DNA of 15,594 nucleotides from RGIG7213 sp045657205 (GCA_045657205.1 JAZOSS010000050.1:1-15594), one strand, 5' to 3'. Numbered from the stretch's first letter, positions 1 through 6,530 are shown. The notes: a model not told the origin generated them from the sequence alone. Program-made: numbers and translations.

Positions 1-123
1 GTGAACGTCGTTTGTGAAAAGAATGATAATATCATTGTTTTTGTTGTTCTTGCAACCGACAAGGAAAGTGAAAACAGTCGCAACTGTCAAAACAAGTGAT
101 ATCAGTTTTAATTTGTTTTTCAT
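1..123 (-). CDS. 5'-nucleotidase / UshA-type metallophosphoesterase lipoprotein, N-terminus only
   Basis: Only the first 41 residues lie in the window; the gene runs off the left edge. The start is ATG at 121-123, preceded by GGGAGG (RBS) with suitable spacing. Residues 1-23 form a lipoprotein signal peptide (basic MKNKLK, then a hydrophobic run) ending in lipobox L-V-G-C, so Cys24 is the likely lipidated residue. After a short Asn/Lys-rich linker comes IIILFTNDVH (residues 32-41). This matches the first strand and metal-binding Asp and His of the 5'-nucleotidase/2',3'-cyclic phosphodiesterase calcineurin-like domain ('xxILHTNDxH'). Members hydrolyse extracellular nucleotides at the cell surface. 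The function call rests on this one motif, because the rest of the domain is outside the window. It is transcribed divergently from the lipoprotein at 262. Confidence 0.75.
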   Translation of the reverse strand, partial: MKNKLKLISLVLTVATVFTFLVGCKNNKNNDIIILFTNDVH

Positions 124-157
124 AATAACCTCCCAAAATCAAAATATGGTATAACTT

Positions 158-187
158 ATGATATCACAAAGTGTACGTAAATGTCAA
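158..187 (-). promoter_or_regulatory. Sigma-A promoter for the 5'-nucleotidase lipoprotein
   Basis: On the minus strand, -35 TTGACA (182-187) and -10 TATCAT (158-163) are separated by 18 bp and read towards the gene starting at 123. It lies back-to-back with the plus-strand promoter at 212-240, so one short region serves both lipoprotein genes. Confidence 0.6.
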
Positions 188-211
188 GAAAAAACAGTAT
201 AACGACCGCAC

Positions 212-240
212 TTGACACAATTAAATGCTTGATGTATAAT
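212..240 (+). promoter_or_regulatory. Consensus sigma-A promoter for lipoprotein gene 262-825
   Basis: Perfect TTGACA (212-217), 17-bp spacer, perfect TATAAT (235-240). Transcription should begin near 246-248, only about 15 nt before the ATG at 262, so the RBS AAGGAAG (247-253) is almost at the 5' end of the mRNA. Confidence 0.8.
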
Positions 241-261
241 GAATCCGAAGGAAGTGAAAAA

Positions 262-825
262 ATGAACTTAAAAAAATACATTGCCGTATTAACGGCATCG
301 GCGTTTGTTTTTGCACCTTCGTGTGCTGATGTTAAAAACAAACCGCAAACCGATACGACGGTTGATTTTAATAAATTTTTGCCGAAAACCGAAAAAATAG
401 AATTTTCAAGCGGTGATTGCGAAAATACAGCGCTTGGAAACGATACGTACGCTGTAAGATTTTCTTCGGAAAAAGAGCTGTACTCGTTTGAATTATCGGC
501 ATTTTCCGAAAGTCAAAAAGGCTCTGTTCGGCTGACTTTATATAAATGGAAAAACGATTATCAAACGACGGTGTCGGAAGAAAAATATGCTGAATATTTA
601 CTTTCCCCGCTTTTGCCAAAGGAAGAAAAAATAACACCTTTTATTGTGTTTGCTCTCAGCGATAGGCTGGTGGCAGGGGATTATCTTGCGGTATTATCTT
701 CAAACGGTACGGATGCCGGGATAATGATAGGCAAAAAAACAGACGATACGAACGGTGGTATCGTCTGCTATAAAAACGGTGTTGAATTTGATAAAGCACC
801 GTGTGCCGTGATAGAATTTAAATGA
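262..825 (+). CDS. Small secreted lipoprotein, unknown function
   Basis: This is a 187-aa protein. I chose ATG 262 over the in-frame ATG at 181 because 181 lies upstream of the perfect promoter (212-240) and lacks an RBS, whereas 262 follows AAGGAAG by 8 nt and begins a proper signal peptide (MNLKKYIAVL). The lipobox is A-P-S-C with Cys21 as the predicted lipidation site, then a short polar linker. The rest alternates short polar and hydrophobic strands, including VRLTLYKWKNDYQTTV and a later AGDYLAVLSSNGTDAG segment. This suggests one beta-sandwich domain of the sort appended to secreted clostridial glycosidases; that comparison is from memory and is not a firm assignment. No catalytic motif is visible. 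The stop codon is 3 bp from the stop of the converging DUF1846 gene, with no terminator between them. Confidence 0.8.
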   Translation: MNLKKYIAVLTASAFVFAPSCADVKNKPQTDTTVDFNKFLPKTEKIEFSSGDCENTALGNDTYAVRFSSEKELYSFELSAFSESQKGSVRLTLYKWKNDYQTTVSEEKYAEYLLSPLLPKEEKITPFIVFALSDRLVAGDYLAVLSSNGTDAGIMIGKKTDDTNGGIVCYKNGVEFDKAPCAVIEFK

Positions 826-828
826 AAA

Positions 829-2310
829 TTACTGAATAAACAAGTCGTCTGTCATAAATTCAGGATCACAGGTGAGATTTATTTTTAATTTTTTAAAGGA
901 TGCTTCCTCGTTTGCAGGAAGCATTTTTGTGCTGTGCGCTTCGCTGAAAGCAAGCTCGGGAATCTTTGAAAGTATAAAATCAACCGTCGGGTCCATCGTT
1001 CTGCAAAGCGACATTGCAATAAGGGTTTCGTGAACGTTCAACGCTGTCACCTTGTCGCCGAGCGACTTTTTCATTGACGTTATCGGCTCAAGAACGGACG
1101 GAGGGATTATGTGCGTACCCTTCGGTATATCGGCAAGGACCTTGAGGGCGTTTATAAGAGCCGCAGAAGGGGCAGTCAAAAATTCTCCCGCTTTTCCCGA
1201 TATTATGTGACCGTTTGGCAGACGGATCGCAACAGCGTTTGAACCTGACGACTTTTCCTTCTTTCTTGCCGCAGGCACACATTCTCTGTATGTAACGTCT
1301 ATTTCGAGATTTTGCATAAGATTTTCTATTCTGTGTACAACATCCTTGTCACATATGCCGTTTTTGTAATCGCAGAACGCTTTGAAATATCGTCTTATGA
1401 CCTCGTGCTTTGAAGCTTCGATGCACGCTTCGTCGTCGATGATGCTGTTTCCCGCCATATTTACACCCATATCGGTAGGGGATTTATATATGCAGTCCTC
1501 GCCCGTTATTCTGTAAAGAATGTTCTTCAAAACGGGGAAGGCTTCGACATCTCGGTTGTAGTTGACAGTCGTTATGCCGTAGGCATCAAAGTGGTAAGGA
1601 TCTATCATATTAACGTCACGCAGATCTGCCGTCGCCGCTTCATAGGCAATATTTACAGGATGTTTAAGCGGAAGATTCCAGATAGGGAACGTTTCAAACT
1701 TTGCATATCCTGCGGTAACTCCGCGTTTGTGTTCGTGATAAAGCTGGCTTAAACACGTGGCAAGTTTGCCGGAACCCGGTCCCGGTGCGGTTACTACAAC
1801 AAGAGGCCTTGTTGTGGGTACAAATTCATTTGCACCGTAGCCCGCATCACTTACTATTGTGTCGATATCGTTGGGATATCCTTTTATACAGCGGTGTACA
1901 AATACACGCTCACCCCTTATTTCAAGCTTCTTTTTGAATATATCGGCAGAGGGCTGTTCCTTGTACTGTGTGATAACTATAGCGCTTACAAGAATATCAA
2001 GCGAACGCAGATTGTCGATAAGACGCATAACGTCGGCGTCATACGTAATACCAAAGTCGGCACGTATTTTCTTTCTTTCGATATCTGCGGCATTGGTGAT
2101 CACGATTATTTCGGTCTTGTCCTTCAATTCCTGCAGTAATCTGATCTTGGCATCGGGTTTGAATCCGGGCAATACACGGGATGCGTGCATATCATCAAAA
2201 AGCTTTCCGCCAAATTCGAGATAGAGCTTATTATTGAATTTTTCAATTCGTTCCAAAATGTGCTGTGACTGTAGCTTTACATATTTTTCATGATCAAAAC
2301 CGATTTTCAT
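829..2310 (-). CDS. DUF1846 family protein (UPF0371)
   Basis: This 493-aa protein matches the usual length of the DUF1846/UPF0371 family from end to end. It starts with MKIGFDHEKY at ATG 2308-2310, 6 nt after GGAG (2317-2320). The reading frame is open 12 codons further upstream, but that part is repeat sequence with no RBS. Recognisable family blocks are LYLEFGGKL (29-37), HASRVLPGF (42-50), DFGITYDADVMRLIDNLR (85-102), KGYPNDIDTIVSDAGYG (143-159) and a P-loop-like TAPGPGSGKLATCLSQLYHE (174-193), which suggests nucleotide binding. The biochemical role of the family is not established to my knowledge. The protein is soluble, with no signal peptide. The gene is driven by the promoter at 2648-2676, from which it is separated by about 310 bp of tandem repeat. 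Confidence 0.93.
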   Translation of the reverse strand: MKIGFDHEKYVKLQSQHILERIEKFNNKLYLEFGGKLFDDMHASRVLPGFKPDAKIRLLQELKDKTEIIVITNAADIERKKIRADFGITYDADVMRLIDNLRSLDILVSAIVITQYKEQPSADIFKKKLEIRGERVFVHRCIKGYPNDIDTIVSDAGYGANEFVPTTRPLVVVTAPGPGSGKLATCLSQLYHEHKRGVTAGYAKFETFPIWNLPLKHPVNIAYEAATADLRDVNMIDPYHFDAYGITTVNYNRDVEAFPVLKNILYRITGEDCIYKSPTDMGVNMAGNSIIDDEACIEASKHEVIRRYFKAFCDYKNGICDKDVVHRIENLMQNLEIDVTYRECVPAARKKEKSSGSNAVAIRLPNGHIISGKAGEFLTAPSAALINALKVLADIPKGTHIIPPSVLEPITSMKKSLGDKVTALNVHETLIAMSLCRTMDPTVDFILSKIPELAFSEAHSTKMLPANEEASFKKLKINLTCDPEFMTDDLFIQ

Positions 2311-2313
2311 ATT

Positions 2314-2467
2314 AATCTCCATTCCGCCGTGACAACGGCGGTACAAATGTTTTATGAAATTTAAATGTGTTTGTTTTCAAACAAAAATGGGAAGGGACCC
2401 ATTTTTAATTTAAATTTCGGGGCGTGAATTTGTATTGTACGGTTATGCTGGATATAACTTCACGCCA
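2314..2467. repeat. Tandem 154-bp structured repeat, copy 1 (next to the DUF1846 start)
   Basis: First of two adjacent units with period 154 bp. The units differ at about 8 positions, so they are roughly 95% identical. The unit is densely palindromic: CCGCCGT/ACGGCGG with a GACA loop; GAAATTTAAAT paired with ATTTAAATTTC around two inner hairpins (GTTTG/CAAAC and AAAATGGG/CCCATTTT); and GGCGTGAA/TTCACGCC around about 30 nt. It contains no ORF. The string AATCTCCA stands at both ends and again at the end of copy 2; on the minus strand this is the GGAGATT that carries the DUF1846 RBS. It therefore lies inside the gene's 5' UTR. I do not recognise a named family. Confidence 0.9.
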
Positions 2468-2621
2468 AATCTCCATTCCGCCGTGACAACGGCGGTACAA
2501 ATGTTTTATGAAATTTAAATGCGTTTGCTTGCAAACAAAAATGGGAAGGGACCCATTTTTAATTTAAATTTCGAGGCGTGAACTGGTATTGTACGGTTAT
2601 GCTGAATATGACTTCACGCCA
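2468..2621. repeat. Tandem 154-bp structured repeat, copy 2 (promoter-proximal)
   Basis: Second unit with the same order of palindromes as copy 1. Two of the differences turn a T-T mismatch in the small hairpin into a C-G pair (GTTTGC/GCAAAC), so the fold is kept or improved. The unit ends with TTCACGCC followed by the third AATCTCCA at 2622-2629. Beyond that lie ordinary AT-rich leader and the minus-strand promoter. Confidence 0.9.
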
Positions 2622-2647
2622 AATCTCCAAATATTTATATGTGTATA

Positions 2648-2676
2648 ATTATATACTACAAAATCGGATTTGTAAA
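2648..2676 (-). promoter_or_regulatory. Sigma-A promoter for the DUF1846 gene
   Basis: Minus-strand -35 TTTACA (2671-2676), 17-bp spacer, perfect -10 TATAAT (2648-2653). The start site should be near 2641, giving a leader of about 330 nt that contains both repeat copies. Removing the repeats would leave an ordinary leader of roughly 20 nt ending in GGAGATTAATATG. Confidence 0.7.
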
Positions 2677-2730
2677 TAGAAAAACGCAAAAAAATATCTT
2701 ATCTTTTCATAAAATACATCACTCGACACA

Positions 2731-2766
2731 TAAAAACAAAAAGGGCTGCTACAAAAATAACAGCCC
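2731..2766 (-). terminator. Intrinsic terminator, minus strand
   Basis: On the minus strand, GGGCTG/CAGCCC (2743-2748 with 2761-2766) with a 12-nt loop is followed directly by TTTTTGTTTTTA (2742-2731). The plus strand lacks a T-tract after the stem, so the terminator works leftward. No minus-strand ORF leads into it. Confidence 0.7.
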
Positions 2767-2829
2767 GTATATTTATCGCCCGATGAAAAAGTTGCATGGG
2801 GGCACGCAACAGTCAAACGGACGTAAATA
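2731..2829 (-). ncRNA. Candidate small structured RNA ending in an intrinsic terminator (tentative)
   Basis: No protein gene precedes the minus-strand terminator at 2731-2766, but the sequence just upstream folds compactly on that strand. There is an outer stem CGUCCG/CGGGCG (2818-2823 with 2777-2782), a short UGA/UCA stem (2813-2815 with 2784-2786), and an 8-bp stem GUUGCGUG/CAUGCAAC with a CCCC loop (2791-2810). Two pairs are G-U on the minus strand and would be A-C mismatches on the plus strand, which favours the minus strand as the RNA. The promoter is weak: a TATATT at 2836-2841 with only CTTTTC at the -35 spacing. The 5' end near 2829 is inferred from it. I do not recognise the RNA as 6S, SRP or a known riboswitch. 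Confidence 0.3.
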
Positions 2830-2954
2830 TCTCTTAATATATAATGGCAAAAAGAGTGGAAAAGTGCTTAAAAAAACACACAATTATACATTTGTTTAAA
2901 AAATATTAATCGTTTATTTTAAATTATAATGCGCTTGATTTAATTGCCGTAATG

Positions 2955-2983
2955 TTGACATTTGAACCGATTTTGTATATAAT
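2955..2983 (+). promoter_or_regulatory. Consensus sigma-A promoter for lipoprotein gene 3015-3830
   Basis: Perfect TTGACA (2955-2960), 17-bp spacer, perfect TATAAT (2978-2983), about 30 bp upstream of the ATG. Confidence 0.85.
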
Positions 2984-3014
2984 TACAATCAGTTTGCATT
3001 TTTGGGGGTAGATG

Positions 3015-3830
3015 ATGAAAAAAATATTCGCTGTTATCATATGTACATTGCTTATTTTTCAATGTGCCGGATGTAATTTTAAAAAAGTGAACCGATTTTC
3101 GATAGAGGGACTTGAACTCAATTTTAAAGAGTTTTCCGTAAACGGTGAGGACACCCTGGCTTTTTCATACACAAATAACACGGAATATACAATAATAAGA
3201 ACATCTGTCACTTACGGACCGAAAAGCGATATTGCAGAAGAAAGAAAAAGAACGCTTGAGAAATGTATCCGTGAAGAGGGAGATATTTTCGATTTATCCA
3301 TATCTGCATATAATCTTAACTGCGTGCTGTCGGGAGAAACTTCCGATGTTGTACCGTGTGATTATATAAATTTTGCAGATAACGGAAATTACAAAGAATA
3401 CTATGATGCGTTCGCACCGAAAATGATTAGTGTAACGTACATAGACGGAGATGAAATTAATACCGTCCTATATGATTACATTTATAACATCAGCGTTGCA
3501 AATGAAGAAATGCACCGTGACAGATACGAATGGTCGAAAAAAGCACCGGCTGAATATCTCGATATGCCGGAATGTGTTTCTGTAGATGTGCTGAATGAAA
3601 CGGAAAAAATATTTTCTTTCTGTGCGTGCGGTGTAAAAAAAGCTGTTTTTGAAAAATACACCGAAGATCTTAAAAGCAAAGGCTTTGTTTCGGAAATAAC
3701 CGAAGTTGAAAAAGAAAACTACATATACGAAGCAGAAAATGAAGACGGGGTGAAAGTAACCGTTAAATTTACAGACAGATACTATTACGCATCTCCTGAA
3801 TATATTCTTTGCAGTGTTGTACTACCTTAG
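3015..3830 (+). CDS. Secreted lipoprotein of unknown function
   Basis: A 271-aa protein. Two ATGs stand in tandem (3012 and 3015). The second is preferred because the GGGGG RBS (3004-3008) is then 6 nt away rather than 3. The signal peptide MKKIFAVIICTLLIF ends in C-A-G-C, so Cys20 is the predicted lipidation site. The first half (about 30-155) looks beta-rich and contains LAFSYTNNTEYTIIRTSVTYG. This resembles immunoglobulin-like 'comparison of sensed and unsensed residues' folds in other clostridial lipoproteins, but I cannot name it. The second half (about 170-271) starts with a Pro-rich join (APAEYLDMPE) and looks like a small alpha/beta domain (FEKYTEDLKSKGFVSEI). Clostridial lipoproteins often end in a domain of this look, possibly DUF6591, a weak call. 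No catalytic motif is seen. The gene is monocistronic and no clear terminator follows. Confidence 0.8.
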   Translation: MKKIFAVIICTLLIFQCAGCNFKKVNRFSIEGLELNFKEFSVNGEDTLAFSYTNNTEYTIIRTSVTYGPKSDIAEERKRTLEKCIREEGDIFDLSISAYNLNCVLSGETSDVVPCDYINFADNGNYKEYYDAFAPKMISVTYIDGDEINTVLYDYIYNISVANEEMHRDRYEWSKKAPAEYLDMPECVSVDVLNETEKIFSFCACGVKKAVFEKYTEDLKSKGFVSEITEVEKENYIYEAENEDGVKVTVKFTDRYYYASPEYILCSVVLP

Positions 3831-3869
3831 GAATGTTTTGTACAATTTGCATCATTTTTATAAAAAATA

Positions 3870-3898
3870 TTGACAAATTGATTTTGTTTTGGTACAAT
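3870..3898 (+). promoter_or_regulatory. Sigma-A promoter for the surface protein gene
   Basis: TTGACA (3870-3875), 17-bp spacer, TACAAT (3893-3898). The start site should be near 3905, so the in-frame ATG at 3889 is upstream of the transcript and cannot be the start. Confidence 0.8.
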
Positions 3899-3910
3899 GT
3901 ATCCGAAAAA

Positions 3911-3924
3911 ATGCCTTACGGCAT
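3911..3924 (+). other. Small 5'-UTR stem-loop
   Basis: ATGCC/GGCAT with a TTAC loop falls within the first 20 nt of the predicted mRNA. Such a 5' hairpin can protect a transcript from 5'-end-dependent decay; that role is inference. Confidence 0.35.
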
Positions 3925-3945
3925 AATAACAGAAAGGAATTTGAT

Positions 3946-5112
3946 ATGAAGAAAATCAAGTTTTTGAGTGCTTTTGCAGCACTCGGTATGGCGTTCGCTG
4001 TTTCTGCGTCTGCCGCATCGTACTCGTACGTTTTTGAAAGCGCATATGAAGGCGACCCGTTTTCATACACAGATATGTGTCTTGAAGCCGGTTGGGAAGA
4101 GCACAACGGCGCACCTTCGAGCAGCAGCTTTATAATAGTTAAAGAAGACGGTAATAAATTTGTAAGCTGCAACGGTTTTGTTGATTACAGATCCGAGATT
4201 ATCGAAGAAGAATACGTATACAGCCTTGACATAAGAGGTACTAGTGATCTTTGTGAAAACGGTCGTGCGGGATTCTTTATAAGATCTTCCAATCCTAACA
4301 ACTATTCAATTACACACGACGGCAACTCCCAAAACCTTAATTGGAATATGAAGTTCAACTTCTATGAATCCGACTGGTATGCTGAAGCAGGCGGTACGGA
4401 TGGAAACTCCGGTATCGGCGGCTCGGGTATTCACATAGCTCCTATGGCAAACGGCGTTCGCCTTGTAGTTAAGAAATACGTTGCAGACGGTACGACGGTT
4501 GCAAACAAAGAGTTTACGCTTGCATATCCCGACGGTGCTTCGTGGGATGCATTTGCAAACTATAAGTTCCGTGATAACGGTGAAACAATTGAGATCCTTG
4601 TAAACGATACAACGATTGCAACTGTTGAACTTTCCAATCCCGGTGTTACATACGAAGGCGACGGAAATATTGGCAACGATGCATACTACGGCAAAGCAGT
4701 AGTTAAGGATGCAGCGGGTGCAGAACTCGGTACAATAGAAAATACACGTATCTGTTCTTCTTCCTCTATGCTTGCTATCGGTGTACGTGCAAGTATGGTT
4801 GATTTTGATAACGTAAACATTCACACGGGCGAAGGCGTTATTGAATCTGATAAAAACGGCACACTTGTTTCTACACCTACGGATACGGAAGCTCCTGTGA
4901 CAGATGCTCCTGTAGCAGACGATGAAACAGATGCTTCCACAGAAGCATCCGCGGACGCTTCTACAGATGCACAGACAAACGCTGCAGATTCCGATTCTAC
5001 AAGCGGTGATGATGAAAAAGGCGGTGTTTCCGGCGGTATAATTGCAATAATCGCAGTTGCGGTAGTTGCTGTTATCGGTGCTGTCGTTGTATTCCTTAAA
5101 AAGAAGAAATAA
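3946..5112 (+). CDS. Secreted surface protein with C-terminal membrane anchor
   Basis: A 388-aa protein. ATG 3946 follows AAAGGA (3933-3938) by 7 nt. The signal peptide runs to about Ala23 (ASA before ASYSY). Residues about 24-310 are rich in aromatic residues, Gly, Asn and beta-strand pattern (YSYVFES, YVYSLDIRG, GRAGFFIRSSNPNNY, IEILVNDTTIATVEL, MLAIGVRASMVDFDNVNI). The pattern fits a concanavalin-A/LamG-like sandwich, as in carbohydrate-binding or DUF1080-type domains; this is a fold-level inference. Residues about 313-357 are a low-complexity Thr/Ala/Asp/Ser linker typical of wall-spanning stalks. Residues about 363-384 form one membrane helix, followed by KKKK at the very end. There is no LPXTG motif, so the anchor is the helix rather than sortase. 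It is monocistronic, with its own promoter and terminator. Confidence 0.85.
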   Translation: MKKIKFLSAFAALGMAFAVSASAASYSYVFESAYEGDPFSYTDMCLEAGWEEHNGAPSSSSFIIVKEDGNKFVSCNGFVDYRSEIIEEEYVYSLDIRGTSDLCENGRAGFFIRSSNPNNYSITHDGNSQNLNWNMKFNFYESDWYAEAGGTDGNSGIGGSGIHIAPMANGVRLVVKKYVADGTTVANKEFTLAYPDGASWDAFANYKFRDNGETIEILVNDTTIATVELSNPGVTYEGDGNIGNDAYYGKAVVKDAAGAELGTIENTRICSSSSMLAIGVRASMVDFDNVNIHTGEGVIESDKNGTLVSTPTDTEAPVTDAPVADDETDASTEASADASTDAQTNAADSDSTSGDDEKGGVSGGIIAIIAVAVVAVIGAVVVFLKKKK

Positions 5113-5129
5113 TTAAATAAAACACAATT

Positions 5130-5164
5130 AAAAGCACGGCAATTAAACTGCCGTGCTTTTGTTG
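5130..5164 (+). terminator. Intrinsic terminator after the surface protein gene
   Basis: Twelve-base perfect stem AAAAGCACGGCA (5130-5141) / TGCCGTGCTTTT (5149-5160) with a 7-nt loop, ending in a T-run, 17 bp after the stop codon. Confidence 0.9.
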
Positions 5165-5173
5165 TATAACGAA

Positions 5174-5497
5174 AACCACCCGCTCAGCGGGTGGTTCAGT
5201 AGAGGCTTTTGCCGATGAGTAATTCCGCCGCAGCGATAGGCTCCTTCCGGGAGGGAGCTGTCGAGCGAATGCGAGACTGAGGGAGAGTTCGTAATGATAA
5301 AATTCAGCAAAACGGTGCTATAACGCAGGTTCCTTTCAACGCGTTGCGGCCCCCCTTCCTCTCGGAGGAAGGCTATGAATTGCCGCATCTGTGGCGGCAG
5401 GGCGCCGTTTGCAAGTGCCAAATGCTTCGGTGGGCTTAAGCCCCGCCGGTAACACGCCCTTACAGGGCAGAGCAGGCCACCGGTTTAGCCGGTGGTT
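5174..5497. mobile_element. Palindrome-bounded GC-rich block, possible non-autonomous or decayed IS200/IS605-type element
   Basis: This gene-free block is visibly richer in GC than its surroundings. The left edge is a perfect 10-bp stem AACCACCCGC/GCGGGTGGTT with a TCA loop (5174-5196). The right edge is CCACCGG/CCGGTGG with a TTTAG loop (5477-5495). Just inside the right edge are GGGCTTAAGCCC, then a GCCCT/AGGGC hairpin (5456-5468), in a context that reads like the structured 3' end of IS200/IS605 tnpB elements. No transposase or TnpB coding remnant was found, and the two edge hairpins share only the ACCACC/GGTGGT core. The family call is from memory of such ends and is tentative; the hairpins themselves are certain. 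The right hairpin lies 16 bp past the stop of the dapdh gene and may also stop its transcript. Confidence 0.4.
5239..5368. repeat. Clostridial interspersed repeat within the GC-rich block
   Basis: The segment from about 5239 to 5285 has a stem GCTCCTTCC/GAGGGAGC followed by CTGTCGAGCGAATGCGAGAC and TGAGGGAGAG. I recognise this as the kind of short intergenic repeat scattered through many Clostridia genomes. A second hairpin, CCTTCCTC/GAGGAAGG with a 3-nt loop, follows near 5354-5372. Any ORF across it is repeat sequence, not a gene. Confidence 0.5.
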
Positions 5498-5512
5498 ATG
5501 ATTTATTATTGA

Positions 5513-6499
5513 TTATAAAAGTCGTTTGATTATATCCTCGTACGGTTCGGCGCTGAGGTATGCAGGGGGGATATCCAAAACAGTCTTACATCCCGAAAAG
5601 CCTTCCTTGTGCATACGGTAAGCGGCACGCGCAAAAGCAGTTATTACAGATGCTGTAAATTCGGGATTGGAATCAAGCTTGAGACTGTACTCAATGATAT
5701 TGTTGTTTTCAAGGTTAAGCCCTGTTTTTCCGCTTCTGATAACGAAACCGCCGTGGGGAATTGCGCTGTGATCTCTTTTTAGCTCTTCGAGAGAAATGAA
5801 ATTTACCGTCGTATCGTAGTCAGCAAAATAGTTCGGCATTTCCTTTATTTCTCTCTCAATTCTTGCCTTATCTGCACCGTCCTCTATGACAACGTAACAC
5901 TCTCTTGTATGTTTTTGTCTTGTCGTAAGTTCGGGATTACTTCCGCTTCTTACAGCTTCAAGTGCGGAATCTATCGGTACTGTATACTGTCTTGCATCAA
6001 CGACACCGTCTATTCTGCGTATAGCATCAGAGTGTCCCTGACTTACGCCCTTGCCCCAGAACGTGTAATCACGTCCGTTGGGCAAGATGACACCTGCATA
6101 AAAACGGTTAAGAGAAAACATACCGGGGTCCCAACCCACGGATATTACAGCTACGTTTCCTGCTTTTTTTGCAGAGGTGTCTACGTTTTTAAAATGTTCG
6201 GGGATCTTTGCGTGCGTGTCAAAACTGTCAACGATGCAGAAGTTTTCAGCAAGTGCAGGGGATTGTTCGGGAAGGTCTTTAGCACTTCCTCCGCAAAGTA
6301 TCATAACGTCTATTTTGTCTTTAAAATCAAGTACGGAATCGGCAGAACATACTTTTGACGTCGGTGTATTTATCGAAAGAGTTTCGGGAGCACGTCTTGT
6401 GAATACCGCAACAAGCTCCATATCGGGGTTTTGTTTTATCGAGGCTTCAACCCCTCTGCCTAAATTTCCGTATCCGTATATTCCTATTTTTATACTCAT
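5513..6499 (-). CDS. ddh: meso-Diaminopimelate D-dehydrogenase
   Basis: A 328-aa enzyme (EC 1.4.1.16), the usual family length. It makes meso-diaminopimelate in one NADPH-dependent step by reductive amination of L-2-amino-6-oxopimelate (tetrahydrodipicolinate), supplying lysine and peptidoglycan cross-links. Start ATG 6497-6499 lies 5 nt after GGAGAG (6505-6510). Signatures: dinucleotide-binding GYGNLGRGVE (9-18), LCGGSAKDLPEQSP (68-81), GWDPGMFSLNR (122-132), FWGKGVSQGHSDAIRRI (147-163), and IPHGG, which is close to the MPHGG of the Corynebacterium enzyme. It stands alone, without other lysine genes, which is normal for this single-step branch. The reading frame could extend 6 codons upstream but that has no RBS. 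Confidence 0.96.
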   Translation of the reverse strand: MSIKIGIYGYGNLGRGVEASIKQNPDMELVAVFTRRAPETLSINTPTSKVCSADSVLDFKDKIDVMILCGGSAKDLPEQSPALAENFCIVDSFDTHAKIPEHFKNVDTSAKKAGNVAVISVGWDPGMFSLNRFYAGVILPNGRDYTFWGKGVSQGHSDAIRRIDGVVDARQYTVPIDSALEAVRSGSNPELTTRQKHTRECYVVIEDGADKARIEREIKEMPNYFADYDTTVNFISLEELKRDHSAIPHGGFVIRSGKTGLNLENNNIIEYSLKLDSNPEFTASVITAFARAAYRMHKEGFSGCKTVLDIPPAYLSAEPYEDIIKRLL

Positions 6500-6530
6500 A
6501 AAATCTCTCCGTATCATATAATATGACGTG

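Noticed and set aside
2314..2621. A CRISPR array or known tandem riboswitch
   Set aside because: The unit is 154 bp with no spacer pattern, and no aptamer consensus that I know (glycine, preQ1, SAM, TPP) fits it.
2791..2810. A rho-independent terminator on its own at the GTTGCGTG hairpin
   Set aside because: The stem is followed by TTTTT on the minus strand, but it sits inside a larger fold and the stronger terminator follows 25 bp later, so I treat it as part of the RNA candidate.
2639..2899. An 86-codon plus-strand frame in the intergenic region
   Set aside because: It is Lys/Asn-rich translation of AT-rich DNA crossing a terminator hairpin, with no RBS or homology that I recognise.
4306..4824. 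A 172-codon minus-strand frame inside the surface protein gene
   Set aside because: It is Cys/Val-rich, complementary to a supported gene and has no start signals.
5143..5421. A 92-codon minus-strand frame over the GC-rich block
   Set aside because: It spans a terminator and interspersed repeat hairpins; such frames are common by-products of these repeats and show no TnpA or TnpB motif.
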